DNA from: Atkinsonella hypoxylon
Taxonomy: Eukaryota; Ascomycota; Sordariomycetes; Hypocreales; Clavicipitaceae
Assembly: GCA_000729835.1 (NCBI GenBank)
Contig: JFHB01000130.1
Coordinates: forward strand, 21,206 to 85,205
Direction of reading: 5' to 3'
DNA: 64,000 bases
Both the position numbers and the translations under genes were made by a program. Of the stretch, positions 32,767-44,795 are shown in pieces. Below the pieces are notes generated by a model. That model ran no database searches and was not told the origin of the DNA. It saw nothing but the letters and a program-made list of their open reading frames with translations. Position 1 is the first letter of the stretch. Each line of letters starts with the position of its first letter.

Positions 32767-33594
32767 ATGTCTTCTGAGGGCTCTCCCAATGGTATGAGCC
32801 ACCGTCGCAGTTCCATTACCCAAGCGGCACTCTCTCAGCTGTTTCAACGCGGCTCTACCATCAGTACCACTGGTAGCAGCAGCCAGGTGAATGGCGCCTT
32901 TGATCCTCAGCGCAGACGACTCTCTGTCACAACAATTGGCCTCTCTGGCACATCACCTACAAACCCCCCCAGCTTCAACATTCGCCGCGGCAGTATGTCC
33001 ACCAATTCTGACTCTATTGACGAGAGTGCGATTGAGGATGAGGAAATGCCCGGCATGTCCAAGACGGCTCCCAATACTCCATTCGTCCGTCGTATGAGCT
33101 TCGGTGGTTCTACTATGAGGAACTATCGCCCTGGTGGCAATAGCCCTGGCAATGGTAATAACCCAACCTCTCCCCCATCATCCCTCGGACGCAAAGCCTC
33201 ACAAAGCCAAGGCTCTACCATAAATGCTGCACTTTCTGCAGCAGGCCGTAGAGCCAGTATTGCGATGGCATCATCCGCAGGTTCACAGGCAAGCAACACC
33301 ATGCCTTCAAGAACCCCTTCTGACAATACAAATTCTCGTGCAGACCAACAGGGCTTCAACTGGTCGGAGCAACTTAGGTCTCGAGCCGCGAGCTCCGTCA
33401 CCGGCGCTCGCCCTTCATTTTCATTAGCCTCTTCACCTCCAAGAGCTGCTCCTCACCACGACCGGGCCAGATCCGTCTCCGATATGATGCAACCACCTGT
33501 TCAGTCGCCCACAGTTCAACAGCCAAAGCAAGAGCCACGCAAGCCAGATGCTTTTCAGGAGAGAATCCTCAAAGGTGACTTTTACATGGACTAA
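32767..33594 (+). CDS. Ser-rich protein with repeated RRxS phosphosite motifs
   Basis: This is an intronless frame of 275 residues, almost wholly disordered and rich in Ser, Asn, Pro and Gly. Five basophilic kinase-type sites are spaced along it: RRSS16, RRRLS53, RRGS76, RRMS111 and RRAS near 163, with a further RKAS. RRxS is the consensus for cAMP-dependent protein kinase. The N-terminal SSITQAALSQLFQRGS and the C-terminal DAFQERILKGDFYMD look like conserved short motifs. A likely role as a kinase substrate or adaptor is inference. There is no catalytic domain, membrane helix or signal peptide. The very long pyrimidine-rich leader suggests high expression. Confidence 0.75.
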   Translation: MSSEGSPNGMSHRRSSITQAALSQLFQRGSTISTTGSSSQVNGAFDPQRRRLSVTTIGLSGTSPTNPPSFNIRRGSMSTNSDSIDESAIEDEEMPGMSKTAPNTPFVRRMSFGGSTMRNYRPGGNSPGNGNNPTSPPSSLGRKASQSQGSTINAALSAAGRRASIAMASSAGSQASNTMPSRTPSDNTNSRADQQGFNWSEQLRSRAASSVTGARPSFSLASSPPRAAPHHDRARSVSDMMQPPVQSPTVQQPKQEPRKPDAFQERILKGDFYMD

Positions 33595-34999
33595 GAACTT
33601 TTACGAAAACGCATATCATCCCCTTCCCCGCCGCGTTTTGCATTTCGTTCCCACTTCTCACCATATTATGGACACTTCTCCGCTTTCGATGAGTGAAAAT
33701 GGCCTTGAGAACGATTCTTGGGTCGGGCACCTGGTGATCACGGCCTTTTCATGGCTCGAAACGATTACTTGGTTTTCTTCGACGGTAGCAAAAATTTGTA
33801 ACTTGATCTGTGCCACTGGGCTGTCTAGTTGATCTGCGTTCCACCATTATTTCAAGGAAGCATACTCTGGGGAAAACATCGTGACAACACAGGGCCACCG
33901 AAACAAGTATTATGAACAGCATGAATATTCTTTTTTAAACCCTGTATTATGATTTTGGTCAATTTCGAGGCAACAAAGCACTGCCATAAGAAGTAGCTGG
34001 CGGAAGCGGAGCGGGTATCTGGCAGCTGAATTCCGTCTCGAAATGCAGACTTAGCTGCGCATGCACTCGTTGGAGGATCGGACTCTCTATTTTGCTTTCT
34101 CTTAATTCTTCAAATGGACTACAAAGATGCCAGGTCGCAGAGGTTCCTTCTCATTCCAGGATAGGATGGAAAACGCGCGCATGTGGCTTCAAATACATGT
34201 ACTAGCTAGTGTTTGAGAGATGTATAGGACTATACTGGCGGAACACTGCTACCGAGCCAGCAGACATATAAGCTGTCAAGACGAGAGAGTTGCTGACAAG
34301 ACGGAGATACCTTGGGTCTCCCAAAGAGCTACAAAACAGCGCTGAGCAGATTTGCGTTGATGGGGTGCTGGCACACGCAAAGCACGGCACGACGGTTGAG
34401 TAGAAGCATGGCGGCACATTTGTACGCGGATGCATACGGCACCTGCATCTTGTTTCTTTCTGCAATGATTGCCCTGTGAAACCAGAGGCTGATCACAGTG
34501 GGTTCGGTCGATATTTGGTATTCGTCGTTGGTTTCCTACATATGTAGTCAGATTGAACAGATACGCGGAATTTTGCTTCTGTACGTTGCCGACAGGCCCT
34601 CATGTGGCAAAGTGTAGAGAGAGACAAGGTGAGAATGATTGACTGTACCAACTGGGGGTGATGAAGCGTGAGTTGAACTCAAGAGGTGAAGGTTATGAAT
34701 GCGCAGTATTCTGATGGGAGGACTATACCGCAAGCTCGAAAGAAACAACAGGTCATGTATGTACAAGGTATTATCTAGTCGGCGTACTAAGCTATGGTAG
34801 AAAATCGAAATCGGCTCGCTACACGCCCTCCCCAACTACGTCGCGAACCAGCGCAGTAAAAAGCAAAGTGTCCCGTGCAGCCTCTGCGGACAAACCCGCC
34901 ATAACAGGATAGCGAGTCGGAGTGCCGACTCGAAAGCAAGACATAAAACATTTCGGTTCTAGGCCAACATGTGTTCGTAATAGCCCCCATGGCGAAAGC
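33595..34999. other. Convergent intergenic region
   Basis: About 1.4 kb between the 3' ends of the Ser-rich protein gene and the Zn2Cys6 gene. It contains no credible gene; open frames are below 100 codons and lack motifs. Confidence 0.45.
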
Positions 35000-37649
35000 T
35001 CAAAAGGAAAAGAAATTGGGATCTGGTAATCCCTGAATCATATCGCTGAACAAGGGGTCATTCAGGACCGTCTTGGCGCCGCCGCCGTACATTTCCCCGC
35101 TGCCATCCAGCGGGACGCCGAGACCGTCGAAGTCGAAGCCGGCTGGGAAGCCGACGGTCATGTCCGCGACGGGGGGCTGGCTGATCCATTGCTGGGGCGG
35201 ATTCGATATGGATATAGATGGGTCGGGGTAGAAGTGCGGTGGACCGATAGGTTGGGTCGAGAGGGGATTGTAGAATGGGCGGGGGGTCGCTTCCTGGCCC
35301 ATTGCTACTTCGGAGAGGACCTGGAGGGGGGTATTCGCCGTGGCGGGGGGATCCTGGGCGTGGTCCGCGTCACGAGACTTGGGCTCCGGGACAGGAGGAG
35401 CGGGGGTAGCAGGGGCGCTCGACTTGGCGTGCTTGAGGAACCAGGTTCGGAGCATGACGAGGACGAGGAGGAACTTGGATGCGGGGCGGCACTTCTCGTC
35501 GGCGGCCGTGGCGCTGAACTTGTCGAGCAGGGCCTCGAGGTAGTACGCCACGCGCATGTTGTCCTTGTTGATGACCTTGCCGAGCTCGGAGGCGGGCTTG
35601 GAGGCAGAGAAGTACATCTTGATGAGAATGACGACGGCGTAGGCGACGCGGACAAAGGTGAAGACGGGGAGGCAGCGGATGGCGAAGACGTCCATGGCCA
35701 GGAAGGCCTGGAAGATGTTGTCGATGGCCGCGAGACAGGCGGAGAGGGCGTTGATGTGCGCTGCGCCGAGGGGCTCGGGGACGGTGCCGTTTTGCAGGAT
35801 GGCGGCGGCGGCGGCGGCGGCGGCGGAGGGCGGGCGGGCTGGGGCGTCGCCGTCGGAGTGGAGGGCGAGCTCATGCATGTAGAGGTTTAGGATGCAGAAT
35901 CCTATCCTGAGGGTCGCTTTCGAATCTAGGTTAGCAGGGTCTAGCTTGGCATGAGGGGGAATGAAACATGAGGAGGCAAAACGCACGCTGCATCATGTCC
36001 CTGGGCACCGCGGCAATATACCTATCGAGATCGCGTTCCAAAAGCCTCAAGGTACACTGCGTTCTCGGATCGGTAATGTCGACGGCCGCATCGGCATCGT
36101 CCATCGACAGCTGCACGCCAATGTTCTCGGCCATGCGGTGCGTCCAGACGAGATGGCAAAAGTACCTGTCGGTCGGGTACGCCTCCGGCGAGGTCCGCAG
36201 CAACTCCAGGCTCTCCGTCATAAAGGGCGACCAGCGGATGAGGTGCGGGCGGTGCAGCGACATGGCCGTGTTGGCCGCGAGGAAGTGGCACGTCAGCCAG
36301 GCGCGTCTGCACTCCAGGCTCGTGGGATCCGGATCCGGCTGCGACTGGCGTCCGCGCGAAGAAGGGGGGGAGGCGTGCTCGCGCCAGCCCAGGCCCTTGA
36401 TCATGCCGCCGCCGCCGCGTCTCGCCGCCGGCTTCTTGCCCAGCCCAATGTCGAGCGCCATGACGGCCGCCATATGCACGAGCTGGTAGAACTTGAGCTC
36501 CTCGAAGTGCTCGGGCGGCCAGTACCAGATGACGGCCACGTGGAGCGCCTGGATGAGCTCAAAGTTCTTCTCGCCCGCGATGATGATCTTGTCGGCGAAC
36601 AGCTCCATCAGCTCCCTTTGCAGGATCTTCTGGAGCCCGTGCGTTTCGGACGAGGCGGCTGCCATGACGGCCAGGAAGAGATACGGCTTGGACGTGCGGA
36701 GCTCCAGCACGGTGGTGCTCGGGGGGAATACGACTGACGGCAGATGCTGCACCATGTGCTCTCTGTATCGCTGGAACAGCTCCGTCGCCTTTTCCACGCT
36801 GATGATGCCCCGATCTATAATATCTGACGTGTGCCCTCGTCCTGACCGAGGCCACTGCGGCGTTGGTCCGCCCACCGCTTGAGAGTGCCTGGCACCTTCC
36901 ACCGAGGAATCCAACTGATCGGAGGCTCCTTTTCTCTTCATGCCTGCCGTGGCCTCGGGCGGGTCAAACACAGACGGCTGATATGGCCTCGGTGTTTGAC
37001 TCTGATTGTGCAGGTTCGCCGTCGTTCCCCGTGTCTGGCCTGCCGAACCACCTGCGTCTAGCCCAGTCCAGCCTTTTGCCCAGTCAAAGCCTTCTGACGG
37101 AGACTTCTTCTCGTGCTTCGGCATGGCAGGATGGGCGCTTCCTATGCCCGACGGCACCGCTGCCCGCGCCTGCAAGCTCGCCGTCAAGGCATCAATCTTT
37201 TTCTCCAGCTCCGAGACCCTGCTGTCCGTCTTCTTCTGCCTCTTCCTCGTGGGCATGGTCACCACGCAGCTCCTGCCAGCCTTCTTGCACCGCTTGCACG
37301 GGGCGCTCTCCTCGTTCGGATCCGGCTCACAGCGCACCTTCAAGGCGCGACAAGCCTCGCAGGCTCTCGACTTCTTGGCGTCCCCAGCCACGGCATCGTG
37401 TTCGGCGCCGTCCCCCGCCTGGTATTCCTGCTGCTGATGGTGTTGCTGCTGACTCGGCGACTCGAAACCCGTTGACGGACTGTCGGAGCCCTCAGCGCCG
37501 TGGTGGGAAGCGGATCGAGGTTGAGTCGCAACCGGAGCGTCTAGCTGGTTCGATGGCGACGAGGTCGACGAATCATTCGCGAGCCGTACGGCGCCGGAGG
37601 ATGGGGCTTGTCCGGCATCGTTTGGTCGCAGGCGGGGATCCAAGTCCAT
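35000..37649 (-). CDS. Zn2Cys6 fungal transcription factor
   Basis: Exons 37649-35987 and 35925-35000 with a 61-nt intron (donor GTGCGT, branch GCTAAC, acceptor TAG) give 862 residues. A Gln/His-rich, Ser-rich N terminus precedes the binuclear zinc cluster at residues 97-129 (CEACRALKVRC, then CKRCKKAGRSC; spacing C-x2-C-x6-C-x10-C-x2-C-x6-C). A basic linker and short coiled coil follow (RVSELEKKIDALTASLQ). Residues from about 270 to 650 match the fungal-specific regulatory (middle homology) region, with SKPYLFLAVMAAAS and CRRAWLTCHFLAANTAMSLHRP. The last exon includes an alanine run encoded by GCC repeats. The C terminus is acidic and aromatic, as in activation domains. It binds DNA in the nucleus as a likely dimer; the target genes are unknown. 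The architecture is nearest the Leu3/War1-like group, but I cannot name the orthologue. Confidence 0.88.
35804..35826. repeat. (GGC)n run encoding poly-alanine
   Basis: A run of GGC triplets, minus-strand GCC, encodes consecutive alanines in the Zn2Cys6 regulator. Confidence 0.8.
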
Positions 37650-38568
37650 GTGTGTTGGTGGTGGGCAAGGCGAGCTATAACGAAGCCGTATTGTGGTTTC
37701 TTTTACCTTCAACGGCTCGGTGGTTGCAGTTGCAAGGAGCGGCAATTCTTGTCGCCGAACGACCGACCCATGGGGGAAGTGCCAAAAGTGGGGGACGGGG
37801 GAGGGTAGGGGAGGTGGGGACTGGGCTCTCAGCACGGTGCACGGTCACATGAAGTCATCGGCGCTTAAACTGGTGCGGAGTCATAATAGTTAGTGCTAAA
37901 ATGTATATTCTTCATGCTACGTTATTAAGATCATGTCATTCTCATTTGATCGCCGTGTCCGTTCCCAGCTCCGCTCCTCTCATGGTAGAATAAATAAATA
38001 AATAAATTGCAGAGAACAATAGGAGGCAAGCAAAAATTGAGCATCCTTTCACCCAAAATCTTCTCAAAAGATTTAAAATTACGGGAAATAGATTAGCGCC
38101 AGATCCAACGGGACCAACACCCTAGCAAATAAAATCTGGTGCAGCAAAGCCACATGGATATTAGTGCAAATGATAACGCCCAGACGAACCCGTAGCCAAT
38201 GTGCCGTATTCTTTGACGGATGATCAACATTCGTTTCACGAGTCGATACCGCCTCAGCTTGTCGTAATAGGATTAAAACTTCCCAGGAAGCATTATATTC
38301 TTGAAGCAAAGAGGCAGACAATTAAAAGTCATTTGTCCTCGCCAACGACGTCTGTCCAATTCAGAAGGACCCTCGTCTAACAACATCGTCCTTGAATCCA
38401 GAAATAAATAAGTGGTATCGCGGTGTTCTGTCAACGTATGCGTAGAAAATGTAAAAGTAGAAAAGGGTTTTCTTTTCTTTTTTTTATTTATTTTTTTAAC
38501 CCCCCCAAAAAAAGAGAGACCAAAATGTTGTAAACGTGCTGTGTCTAGATTCTTTATCCAAGAGAAAT
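37650..38568. other. Intergenic region, promoter of the Zn2Cys6 gene
   Basis: About 0.9 kb. The proximal 200 bp next to 37649 is G-rich on the plus strand (C-rich, pyrimidine leader on the coding strand). Further away it is AT-rich with an (AAAT)n patch near 37990-38005 and a T-rich/C-run/A-run stretch at 38468-38516. It also holds the 3' end of the Bem3 gene. Confidence 0.45.
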
Positions 38569-41500
38569 CTAGTATCGTGATGCTTCCCGAAGGCGACTCT
38601 TCGATTCCTGGTGCTGTAAATTCGGCACTCCCCCCAAGTACACCACACTCTCACGTCGTTTTGATCGCACGCTCTTTTGTGGTTCAGGATTCTCGTAATT
38701 CTCGGTAGTAGATTCATGAATTGGTCGATCATAACCAGGCACAGCCCGTTCTGATGGATGGTGAATGCCCATATCTTGGCTTGTCGTCATGGAATAGCCA
38801 CTCTCGTACGGAGAACGAGCCGCTGGCGGAGGCGTCGGTGTATTTCGGTTGCTTTGTACAGCCAATAGCAAAGGCGGCGTTGGAGTTGATCTCATGTGTT
38901 CCCTCATCATTTCCACGCGGGGCTGGCGGTGCGGTGAAGCATTCCTTGAAGAAGTTGATAGTCGGCGGGACGGGGGTTCGAATCGAGGTAGCTGTGCATC
39001 AGCAACGCCCTGGGAATCAGGCTCCGTAGTCGTGGTAGGAGAGGGCAGCTCATACTCTTCAGGACTAATCCCAAAAATGCCTTCATAGTTCTGCAGAAAC
39101 ATTGCGAATACTTGTGCTGGGATGTTGAGGGTCGGCGAAAACACAATTCCCACGTTGCGCACGTTCATCTTGTTCACATCCGAGTTGTTGATGATCCGGA
39201 TCAGGAATGCAATAAGATATTTGAGCAAAGTTGCGTTCGCTTGAGGCAGTCTCTGAGTCAGTTCAGCTAACCTGGCCACCTTCTCTTGGCGATCTTTGAT
39301 TTCGGTAGTCGACAAGAAGTCCAGATGGAGGTCCCTCGTCAGGATTGTTGTAGGTAGTTCCCGCAGATACAACTTCAGGAGGGACGCAACTGCGTGTATG
39401 TCATAGTATTGCTCGTCTATGAGAAGATTCACGTCACCTTCCGCATTGTAGCGTTCGCGGAGCTGCTTGATGACTATATTCGACCCGCTCAGTCGAAAAA
39501 TGCCCTCTTCGGCCAGAGCATTCTTTTGATCGAGATATTGAATGCACCTGAAGACAACGGCTGGCAGAGGAACGCTGACGTCAACTGGTGGGTTATAGCG
39601 AACTGCTTCCGCAAGAGGTGCTCCAAATACTTGCCGAACGGGCCCTGCGGAGGCATGGGGATGCGATGGGCCACTCGTGGACCCATTGTCGCTGCCACCA
39701 AACACTGAGTCTTGCCCGTCGGAAGACAAGCGCGTCCTAGGGCCAAACCCGAAAAAGCTGCGCTTCCGCTGCTTCTTGTCATCCAGCGATGGGGGGTTGA
39801 GGCTCGTCTTGTTTCCCCAAGCAGCAGAGTCTGATATGAGCTGAGGGTGTTTTGGCCCAGAAATAAGCTTGCTTACCTGCGAGCTCATCGGTTCATTTAG
39901 AAGATTTTGCGCACTAGGAAGCTCCGACAAAGCAGTTGACCCTTTTTGTGGCGTCTCGCCAGCATGCGTGTAATCATAACGAACACCAATCAAGGAGCTG
40001 GAGCTGGCGTGTTGGTGATGCGTCTTGCCTTGGCTGCCTTTCTTTGACCTATTGCTGCTGGCATGGTCGGCACCAGAGACTTGTCTTTCGTGAGTTGACT
40101 TGACGCTTGGGAGCATTTCACCATCGTCGGCATCTCGGAAGTCTATCCATTGTAACAAATCATCCACCCAAAGGTCGCGTTCCTTGTCACTTTCAGCACA
40201 TAAAACATGCTTCACGTGGGCGCTGGAATCTTTCTTCTTGGGTTCCAGAACGAGGAATGCGTGGCGATACTGATTATCGAGATCCTCTCCAGTTACCTGT
40301 TGCCCTGGTAATTGGTTTTCACTGCTTTGACTCTGCGACTGCTTGCCTATTTGGGCATTCTGCAGCTTGATCGTGCCGAGATGGACTCCTCCAGGCGTCT
40401 CGTAGTACTTGAGTTGTGGGCCTTCCAATACGAAGAACCGAGCTTTCCAACCCCCAAAGTTCTTCCCCTTCTTTGTTAAGTAGCCGCTTCGAACCGGACG
40501 CCCATCTGAGCTGGTGGTTAGGCCACTATTTTCGGGACTCAGTTTAAAAGGCGAGCCGGTCTCGTCCGCATTGGGTGGCAGGGTTTGCGTCGAGAGATAT
40601 TTACAGAGCTCCAAAGCCGTGGCGGTGTCGAACGGTGTGTCCAGGAGCTCTGCCATGTACTGTTCCAACGCTACTCGTCGTGCATCGAGTTTCGCTGGCG
40701 CATGGCCGCTGAATAGCGATCTTTCAGGCGTCCTGGCCGTGAAAGCGGCGCAGTTTTTCAGCCGAGCGTCCAACTTGCCCAAAGATGCAATGTCTTTTTC
40801 AACCCGCCAGAGTTCTCCCTGATCGGTCCGCGAAATAATAGCCAAAGTGAAAACCGGATCCTCCTCTAACTGCGTTAGAGACAAGAGACTTGCGCGCGAG
40901 GGCTTCATCCGGGAAGAAGCGACCTTGATTTCGATTGATGGAAGTGCGTTTGGAGGCAGGAGAAGATCTGGATATTCGTCCGTCACCCAGCCTTTATAAA
41001 TTGCAGTGCGTTCCGCTAAGGACTGTTGACCTGCTTCACCACCGTGCCGTTTCAAGACATTTAGCGGTGCTACAGTGGCACTAGAGGATTCGCTAGGAGG
41101 TGAGGAGACCAACGTCGTGTTGGGAGGGAGCACAATCGGCTGGCGAGGTGGTCGTGGAGATAGAGGTGTAGAAGGGCCAAGCCTAGTAGCAAGGGGAGCA
41201 GAGGCCGAGTTTTGAACATTGCCAAGGGGACGAGGCGAACTCGGCAATCCTGGGCTGAGCAATGGTGCTGCAACAAGAAGTCGTTCATCGCTCAAATTCG
41301 AGGCTTTCGCAGACTTGTCGTCCTCCGGTAATGATGAGGGTGTTTTCTGATGAGTTGATTGTCGAGCCGAGGTTTCTGGTTCAGGTTGCCTACGGTTCTG
41401 CTCTTCGGCCTCTCGGAATATAATGATCTCACGCTCCCTATCGTCATCGTCTCGAGTCTTGCGGCGGCCCCGATTTTCATCTCCAACGCCGCTTACTTGA

Positions 41501-43643
41501 AGAATAGCATCGTAGTCTGAATCGCTATCGTCCTCCTCGATTGAGGCAGCAAGATTTCTTTGTGCCTGTTGCTTCAATTGCAAAGGCGCTGGTGGTGCTT
41601 TTCTGGGGGGAGATGGGAATTGAGTGAGACCTTCGTCCAGCTGTGGGCATGATTCGACTACGACCAAGGACGGAGGAGCGGTAGGTATCTTTGGAGGCGG
41701 TTTTTTGGGTGGATCGCTTGGAAGGGACCGTGAGGGTGGCAGTGAGATATTGTAAGGGTGGTCTCTCAGCTGTGGTTCGCCCTCTTCTTTCCGTACTCTT
41801 TTAGCAACACTTTCGTCTACTTCGTGATCAAAGTTGCCCAAAGCGTGATCTTGTGGTTTCGGCATAGCATGTTTGGGGTCCACCATCTCACTGACGGCGT
41901 CAGGTGACACATGTGGCTTATCCGCTGGAGGGGTGATTGGGTAGGGGGCCATTGATAAATCAATGGGAGAATTTTTCTGGCTGTCAGAATCAAGTGAAGG
42001 TGAATCCGGTCCGATGCGTAGTGACCTGGCGTCTCGCTCAGGAACATCCTTTGTCTCCTCGGCTTGTTTACCCGACGCTGCTTTCATAATGGCAGGATTC
42101 GACATCATTTCTTTCAGCTTCTTTCTATACTTTTCTTTCTCTTTGAGTGCTGTCTCGAGATCTTTGTTCAATCCCAGTATCATAGCTCTTTGCTTGTCGA
42201 CTAATCTCCATAGTTGGCTGTTTTGTTGCGATTGTGACTGCTTCTCCTTCAATAAATGTTGTATGACAACTTCCGGACTGCCTGCAGCTTGAACAATGCT
42301 CGCAACATCGGTAGAACTTTGTGCCACTTGCGAAGCAGTCTTGTTTGAGTTGCGTTTTGACGACATTGTAGGTATCGATGTGTCGCCGATGGACGACTTT
42401 CGAGGAGGCCTCTTGGATAGATTGTTTGTGCTTGAGGAGGACGCCATTGTGGCCGCCATGGTCGTCGTTTTGGGAGTATCGAAAAGGCTGCTGGCAGCCG
42501 TCGATCCTACAGGGCCGGAGACGCTTCGATAGTCATTCGGATGACTGGAAAAGTTGACTCTAGATAACAAATTGTGTGAGAAGATGTTTTTTATACAACC
42601 GGCAGCTCTCTGAAATCATGAAAGCCTGGCTGGCTGGCAATGAGATGATTCGACAGTAGGGAAGCAGGGAAATGCAGTACCTACCTTGAGAACTTCTCGG
42701 CCGGGCTTGACGGATTAGAAGAATCGCTATAGAAAGTCGTCTGCCCGACAGGTGCCTTGATAGAAGGGCTCTCAATGGTTTTGTACCCAATAGGCGAAGA
42801 GCCCCGTTGTGTTACAGAAACAGCGGGCTCGGATGGACTAGTGCTCGACAAAGGTATCGCCACGTTGCCGGTGGTAGATATTGGATTGGGAGGTCGAGGT
42901 GATCTGGAAAGAAGCAAACAAGAGCAAATTGCATGTCAGCGTCGAGCAATGGGACAGGTAGCTTATGAGTAGCCCCAAGAAATGGATGGTGTGCTTTTTT
43001 TGAAGGAGAAGATGCGGAAAACACCAAGAAGAGGGTCCAGGATGTTGGAAGCAGGCCAGCTAGCAGCATTGGGCCCTTCAGAGACGTCCCAGGTCTCGTT
43101 TAAAAAAGGACATGGAATGGATTCCTTTACGGATGAAACGGTTTGATAAAAAAGTAAAAACGCGGCTTCAAGGTCTAACCCTTTGGTGTAACACAGCAAA
43201 AAACGAAAGTCGGGAGAGAGAAGTATGAGTTGGCTGGTGAAAGAGCAGAACTGATGAACCAAAGAAAGAGGCGAAATGGGAGGTTCATAGGCAGGCGGAC
43301 AGACAAAGAAACAGGCCAGCTTGTTGGAACAGGGCCACTCACACAGCAAACGAATCTGTTTTGAAAAGGTCAAGACATGAAATCGCAACATAACTCACCT
43401 TTGTTCTGAATATGACAGAGAGCCCAGAGATGAGAGCGAAGGCACGTTGACCAGGCGTCCCGCACTTGGGCTTGCAGGTTTATCACCAAGAAAAGTGTGA
43501 GATGGAGGAGACGAGGAAGAAGCGTATGAACGGTGCGAATCCCAGCGAAGGCCGGAAACAGCATCAGCATCAGCATCAATGTCTGGGTTGGAGTAGACGT
43601 CCGGAATTGAAGGCAGGGCGTGTCGGGAGACATGCTGCGACAT
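38569..43643 (-). CDS. BEM3: Bem3-like Rho GTPase-activating protein (PX-PH-RhoGAP)
   Basis: Exons 43643-43399, 42903-42685 and 42559-38569 with introns of 495 and 125 nt give 1484 residues. The N terminus is Ser/Pro-rich with a coiled coil (KQRAMILGLNKDLETALKEK). A PX domain lies at about 675-815 (TDEYPDLLLPP..., then KLDARRVALEQYM). A PH domain at about 846-962 reads GYLTKKGKNFGGWKARFFVL and WVDDLLQWID. A RhoGAP domain at about 1136-1313 carries the arginine finger in GIFRLSGS and the helix NVGIVFSPTL. Bem3-type proteins turn off Cdc42 at sites of polarised growth, with PX and PH domains binding phosphoinositides. The gene is intact. The first two exons encode conserved-looking disordered sequence. 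The 495-nt first intron is unusually long for this locus. Confidence 0.92.
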
Positions 43644-43815
43644 GGTCCCGTTTATGCAGAAAGCGCCGCAGTGGCAAGTATTAAGTGCCTCGCCGCAAAT
43701 CGTGGGTCTCGGGGCCTTGAGCCTTGAGCCTTGCGCCTTTGGGGTGACGGCGCAAGTGAACAAGGGCCGACGGAGTCCCAGAAAGGAACCGAACAGGAAC
43801 GGACAGAAACAGAAA

Positions 43816-43915
43816 CGGGCAGGGCAGGGCAGGGCAAGGCAGGGCAGGGCAGGGCAAGGCAGGGCAGGGCAGGGCAGGGCAGGGCAGGGCAGGGCAAGGC
43901 AAGGAAGGCAAGGCG
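43816..43915. repeat. GGGCA pentamer tandem repeat upstream of Bem3
   Basis: About twenty units of GGGCA or GGCAA form a 100-bp array starting about 170 bp upstream of the Bem3 start codon. All runs are G/A on the plus strand, so the coding strand is pyrimidine-rich, as in many fungal leaders. Confidence 0.85.
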
Positions 43916-44162
43916 ACATTGAAGTGTCAAGTGAACCTCAGCCTTGTCGAAAAAGGGCGCGCGTGTTTCGCCCAGCTGTCACTGTTCGGTCTGGACTGAA
44001 CTGAACTGGTCTTGACCAAAAAGTGAGTAGTACAAAGAATGGGCTTTCGCGGCGTGAGAGGCGGTGGGATTCGACGAGGTTTCAGCCGTCGCATGTGCTC
44101 CGTATCAGCTGGCAGGCAGTACGGACGGAGTAAAGATGGTGATGATTAAGTGTGAATGAATG

Positions 44163-44220
44163 ACGGTTGGACGGTTGGACGGTTGGACGGTTGGACAGTT
44201 GGACGGTTGGACAGTTGGAC
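44163..44220. repeat. 8-bp tandem repeat ACRGTTGG, seven copies
   Basis: Seven consecutive copies of ACGGTTGG or ACAGTTGG. Confidence 0.85.
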
Positions 44221-44441
44221 AGGGTGCCACTCCGTCAGGGGTGGGGGGACGGAGGGGAACGGAGAGGGATGGAGGGGGACAACAAGCGCAGGTTCAGGAG
44301 GTTCAGGAGTAGGAGTGCCTGGGCCGAGGATGTACTCCGCGATGGCAATGGCATATATATTAGCACAGATATGAGAGATAAGAATTAGGTATCGGTACGT
44401 GGTGAAGTCAATCCAGCGCTGCTCGGATGCACAGAAAGCCT

Positions 44442-44471
44442 AGACAAGACAAGACAAGACAAGACAAGACA
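44442..44471. repeat. Pentamer tandem repeat (AGACA)n
   Basis: Six copies of ACAAG in a row. Confidence 0.85.
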
Positions 44472-44524
44472 GGTCGAACAGTTTCAGGCTCTTTTTGACA
44501 ACTGCCACTGCACACCTACCTACT

Positions 44525-44795
44525 ATACATAAATATGTACCTAGGTATGTACCTAGGTATGTGTGCCTGGGAGCAAATAGGGTTATGGCAGGGGGGGGCC
44601 AAGTGTCCAAGTGTGCCAGCCAGCGTCCCTTGGTCGACATGTTTGGCGCCATGATCCACTATTTCTACCCAGGTAGGCATAACCCACCCCACCAGAGGTA
44701 GCCCGGGTAGGTCTAGCAGGTCTACTAGACTGCGCTATGTAACCCTAGGTAGGTAGGTGGGTAGGTAGGTAGCCAGCCAGCCAGCAAGCTAGCAC
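44525..44795. repeat. CCTAGGTA palindromes and TAGG/CCAG tetranucleotide runs
   Basis: GTACCTAGGTAT occurs twice near 44535-44562. A TAGG run at 44745-44772 is followed by a CCAG run to about 44785. The TACCTAGGTA palindrome recurs at several other intergenic sites in the window. Confidence 0.75.

Noticed and set aside
35189..35890. Plus-strand 233-codon frame, very Gly/Arg-rich
   Set aside because: It is the antisense of the GC-rich coding sequence of the Zn2Cys6 regulator and has no domain features.
36863..37852. Plus-strand 329-codon frame
   Set aside because: Antisense to the zinc-cluster exon; composition is Ser/Pro/Arg-rich without motifs.
43816..43915. GGGCA array as a possible telomere-type or internal telomeric repeat
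   Set aside because: Fungal telomere repeats are TTAGGG-like; the pentamer does not match, and the array lies in a gene leader.
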